Below, piece by piece: positions 61,501 through 64,000 of a stretch of DNA of 64,000 bases. Origin of the DNA: Conchocele bisecta (Eukaryota > Mollusca > Bivalvia > Lucinida > Thyasiridae). The translations under genes and the position numbers were made by a program. The stretch covers positions 12,202,042 through 12,266,041 of the forward strand of contig CM055272.1 in NCBI GenBank assembly GCA_029237695.1, in the 5' to 3' direction. The notes below the pieces were generated by a model that made no database searches, was not told the DNA's origin, and saw only the letters and a list, made by a program, of their open reading frames with translations. Each line of letters begins with the position of its first letter. Within the stretch, counting starts at the first letter, position 1.

Positions 61501-61577
61501 TCTTAAACTTTCATTGTCTTGGCTAATAAATAAACTTTATATGAACAGAGTGTAGCTTGGTATATTCTATTTCACAG

Positions 61578-61699
61578 GCAGGGCAGTGTGATCGCTGCTC
61601 TTGATGTACTGACATACGCCACGTTGGATGCAGCGCACGTACAACAGAAGATGGCAGAAGCTTTATCTATTTCATCGGTAACTCTGGATCTGTTGAATG
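61578..61699 (+). CDS. Exon 12: SEA domain, C-terminal part with GSV site
   Basis: This 122-nt exon runs from phase 2 to phase 1, with acceptor tttcacag and donor gtaagg. It encodes QGSVIAALDVLTYATLDAAH, VQQKMAEALS and ISSVTLDLLN. The QGSVIA stretch matches the G-S-V-V-V hairpin at which many SEA domains cleave themselves between Gly and Ser during folding (family knowledge). Gly, Ser and the first Val are all kept, so cleavage is plausible, but it depends on strain in the fold and is not proven. The last helix (AHVQQKMAEALS) and strand complete a SEA domain of about 100 residues over exons 10-12. Confidence 0.89.
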
Positions 61700-61934
61700 G
61701 TAAGGTTGCCAGTGTTTGTGGTTATACATGTACACTGGAACAGTTGAATGGTGTTTCAAAAGTTTATCATCAAGAGTATACATGTACACACGTTGACATG
61801 CATTAATATATGAGAATATATACAAAATCCGCATTTGCTGTAAACATTTTGTCAACTTTCGACATGATTTACAGTTTCTGTAAATACTAGCACATTTCAT
61901 GAACAATTGTACATCTTCTTAGATACAAAATCAG

Positions 61935-62195
61935 ATGGTTGGTCTCATATGTGGCTGTGACTGGAGAAATGGGGATTATGCATTTTGCGACCAGTGTAGA
62001 TCCAGATCAGTGTGTACATCCGCAGTCTAATCACTATTTGCACTGTTTGCCATTAATTCAATGAAACACCAGTCATGTTAAAAACAAGCATACTCGTTCC
62101 ACTGGTGCTCGAAAATAGGACAACCCCCCCGTTCCCCAAATGCTGGATCCGCCCCTGAATGGGGCCGTACGAGACACGCCATGTGATTTTGTATC
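61935..62195. mobile_element. Palindromic dispersed repeat copy, diverged
   Basis: It has tatgtggctgtgactggaga, gaccagtgtagatccagatc and cgagacacgccatgtgattt. Its right half is interrupted by a C-run and unrelated sequence. Confidence 0.6.
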
Positions 62196-62282
62196 TTCTG
62201 AAATCTGCGTAATTTCATGAAATACGTTTACAAAATGTACAATATTTTCTGAAAATGGCATCAAAAGTTTACAAAACATGCA

Positions 62283-62383
62283 GGGCCCGGTTGCTCAAAG
62301 CTTCTGTTAGCTTAACAGACTGTTAAATCCTTAGCATTGCTAAGGATTTAACAGTCTGTTAAGCTAACAGAGCAACCGTGCCC
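62283..62383. mobile_element. 101-bp hairpin MITE
   Basis: Arms ctgttagcttaacagactgt and acagtctgttaagctaacag are exact inverses. Inward, taaatccttagca/tgctaaggattta also pair. The ends gggcccggttgctc and gagcaaccgtgccc are nearly inverse. The whole unit is one stem with almost no loop. Confidence 0.88.
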
Positions 62384-62543
62384 AGATGTCCAAAGGTACA
62401 AAATTACATGGTGTGTCTCATATATGGTCTGAGATTGATCATGCTAATCCAGGGAAATTCCAATTGTAAGTCACCATGCATGAAAGCCAGAAAAAATTTG
62501 GTGAGGCTGGAAATGTCAGCCATCTTTCTCTTCCACTATTCAG

Positions 62544-62736
62544 ATAATGGACAAATCAACGCATGTGAAGTGTTTGTGGTGACACATCTGTCTGAAAACT
62601 ATGCACAAGTATTGGAGCCAATAGCGTCATTACAGTGGGCCAGTTCCACAACTGTCGATGTAGACAACATATGCCGTGCGTCGGTGCCGGAAACATATTC
62701 GTGTGTTGGAGATCCAGCACAACTACTCAAGTGCAG
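62544..62736 (+). CDS. Exon 13: first half of six-Cys module 5
   Basis: This 193-nt exon runs from phase 1 to phase 2, with acceptor ccactattcag and donor gtattc. It encodes NGQINACEVFVVTHLSENYA, a long helical stretch to DNIC, then RASVPETYSC and VGDPAQLLKC. It has four cysteines where other first halves have three. Its partner exon 14 has two instead of three, so the total stays at six. The donor splits the codon after the last cysteine, as in every other module. A frame running on past the donor is intronic. Confidence 0.87.
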
Positions 62737-63068
62737 GTATTCATCGTTCAGAGATACACTACCTGCGCTAATTCAGTGGCGTCGGAAGCTTCCTACGATT
62801 GGTCCCGCGAATGTAGGGGGTGTCCAACCCTACATACCCCACCCCACCCCACCCACACACCACCCAAAGTGTATGTTGTTGCCACTCAGTAAAAACATAA
62901 GCCTTTGAGGAAAAATGAGAAAGTTATTTCAATGTGTGCATGGGCTAATATAATAGTATCAAACGAGATCTAGCCGACATTAACAATTAAAGTCAACAGT
63001 ATGGGAAATGCATAGTTATATAATGTTTATATAATATTAATAATACTAATTACGTTCCTGACCGTTTT

Positions 63069-63639
63069 TGTCGCGCGAAAAGCAGGCGCGACTATATTCG
63101 CCGCTTTCCGTCGTCGTCCATGTCAACAAATGTCAAAAAATTTGTACAAGCTTCTTCATCATGATATAACTTTAATATTACTTGACAGATTGCTTCAATA
63201 TTTGGACACTTGATACATGTGAGCTTTTGAAACACACTCATGCCGCCATTAACATGACCTCGATCTTTTGTACATTCACATTTCTGCGGAAACACTTTGC
63301 CATTTTTTGCGTCAAAAAGTTTGTACTAGTTTCTTCCATCATCGTATAAAATTAATATTACTTGATCATGGATTGCTTCAATATTTGGACACTTAATACA
63401 TATAAGCATTTGGAACACACTCGTGTCGCTATTACCATGACCTTGACCTTTTTGACCTTCACATCTTTGTGGAAACACCTAGCCATTTTTTTTGTCAAAA
63501 AGTTTCGTCAACCTTGATCTTTTTCGTGTTTTAAGCATGCACTTCTCGGTTTTTGTAATGCTTACTTTTGCACATACCCATGATCATGTTATGGTCAAAT
63601 GCCTTGGCAGGCGGTACACCTGGTGGTGGAATTCTTGTT
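63069..63639. mobile_element. Dispersed element copy (cgcgcctgcttt family) in intron 13
   Basis: It starts tttttgtcgcgcgaaaagca, then ggcgcgactatattcgccgc, and ends ggtcaaatgccttggcaggc and gtggtggaattcttgttg. Two to three core units carry caaaaagtttgtacaa, cttgacagattgcttcaat and atgaccttgacctttttgac. Confidence 0.82.
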
Positions 63640-63803
63640 GTATCAATGAGCATGCATAGTGAAGATGAAATAAGGAAACACACAGAAACCACAAACTTTA
63701 AGACTGTTTTTTGGTAAATGTAAGCCAAACGTGGCTCAAACCAAAACGCCACGAGTAAACTCGCTACTGTATAGTGTTCTGTATGCTTTCTATAAACTTT
63801 CAG

Positions 63804-63976
63804 TGTGTACGACCAAGCACTAAGCAACTTCATTTGGAAATATGAAGACTACCCAGCCGAGTGCACCATACAAGAGTTGTCGTTTGGGCTAAAATCTGGG
63901 CTCCGACTGTTTACCATATATGTGTCCGACACTATCGCCAGCCCCATGCAGCACATCGACTACGGAGTGTGTGATG
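63804..63976 (+). CDS. Exon 14: second half of six-Cys module 5
   Basis: This 173-nt exon runs from phase 2 to phase 1, with acceptor aaactttcag and donor gtgagt. It encodes VYDQALSNFIWKYEDYPAEC, TIQELSFGLKSGLRLFTIY and a final DYGVCD. VYDQALSNF lines up with LYDELLVC of module 2, but the C4 cysteine is absent. C5 and C6 remain, and the closing C-D-G is as in module 3. The phase-1 donor shows that the protein continues beyond the window. Confidence 0.88.
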
Positions 63977-64000
63977 GTGAGTCATCGCTGAATATCGCCC

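Larger units (their letters stand above)
9218..63976 (+). other. Gene model: VWC/SEA/six-Cys-module extracellular protein, partial
   Basis: Fourteen internal exons join in one frame: 9218-9290, 11920-12038, 16578-16838, 20848-20953, 21917-22044, 28889-28979, 37184-37332, 42813-42966, 49068-49201, 52068-52180, 59923-59981, 61578-61699, 62544-62736 and 63804-63976. Introns measure 0.8-8.2 kb. The gene is incomplete at both ends: exon 1 enters in phase 1, so a coding exon lies upstream, and exon 14 ends in a phase-1 donor. Domain order is module 1, three VWC-like units, modules 2-4, SEA, module 5. Even cysteine counts per module suggest disulfides and an extracellular or lumenal location (inference). 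No signal peptide or transmembrane helix is visible. I do not recognise a named orthologue. Transcript evidence is absent, and the model rests on splice sites, phase agreement and domain logic. Confidence 0.85.

Noticed and set aside
62378..62908. A 176-codon frame around exon 13
   Set aside because: It includes the true exon, but its start lies in the hairpin MITE and its end in intron beyond donor gtattc. Exon 14 joins correctly only at 62736.

Overview
This is a eukaryotic, almost certainly animal, genomic window. It is most likely from a bivalve mollusc. The evidence is one spliced plus-strand gene with very long introns, plus dense families of short dispersed elements of a kind I associate with bivalve genomes: internal tandem cores of about 130-190 bp, runs of tccg, starts after a T-tract and ends in cttgtt. 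The species call is an inference. I see no bacterial gene, tRNA, rRNA or CRISPR array.

The only gene I can support runs left to right from 9218 to 63976 and is open at both ends. I found 14 internal exons. Their AG acceptors, donors, phases and lengths all join into one frame of 1875 coding nt (about 624 complete codons) without a stop. In order, the protein contains: (1) a six-cysteine module on exons 1-2; (2) a cluster of three VWC-like cysteine units on exon 3; (3) three more six-cysteine modules on exons 4-5, 6-7 and 8-9; (4) a SEA domain on exons 10-12 with its GSV autoproteolysis motif; (5) a fifth six-cysteine module on exons 13-14. Every domain is bounded by phase-1 introns. Each six-cysteine module is split by a phase-2 intron directly after its third cysteine. 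I do not recognise this module as a named family. It is the best candidate here for something undescribed. The protein is probably secreted or the ectodomain of a membrane protein, but no signal peptide or membrane segment lies in the window.

The rest, about 97 percent, is repeats. Most large introns carry their own private minisatellite: 59-63 bp in intron 2, 24-26 bp in intron 5, 38 bp in intron 6, 33 bp in intron 7 and 24 bp in intron 9. Arrays of 94 bp (1-2690) and 67 bp (3405-9000) lie upstream of the first exon seen. The intron 2 array is an amplified intron-exon boundary: each unit carries a copy of the acceptor and start of the VWC exon. Introns 1 and 8 hold elements nested three to four deep, and introns 3, 4, 10 and 13 hold palindromic (foldback or MITE-like) and piggyBac-like elements. 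The centres of most arrays are full of single-base indels while their edges are clean, so array lengths should not be trusted to the base.
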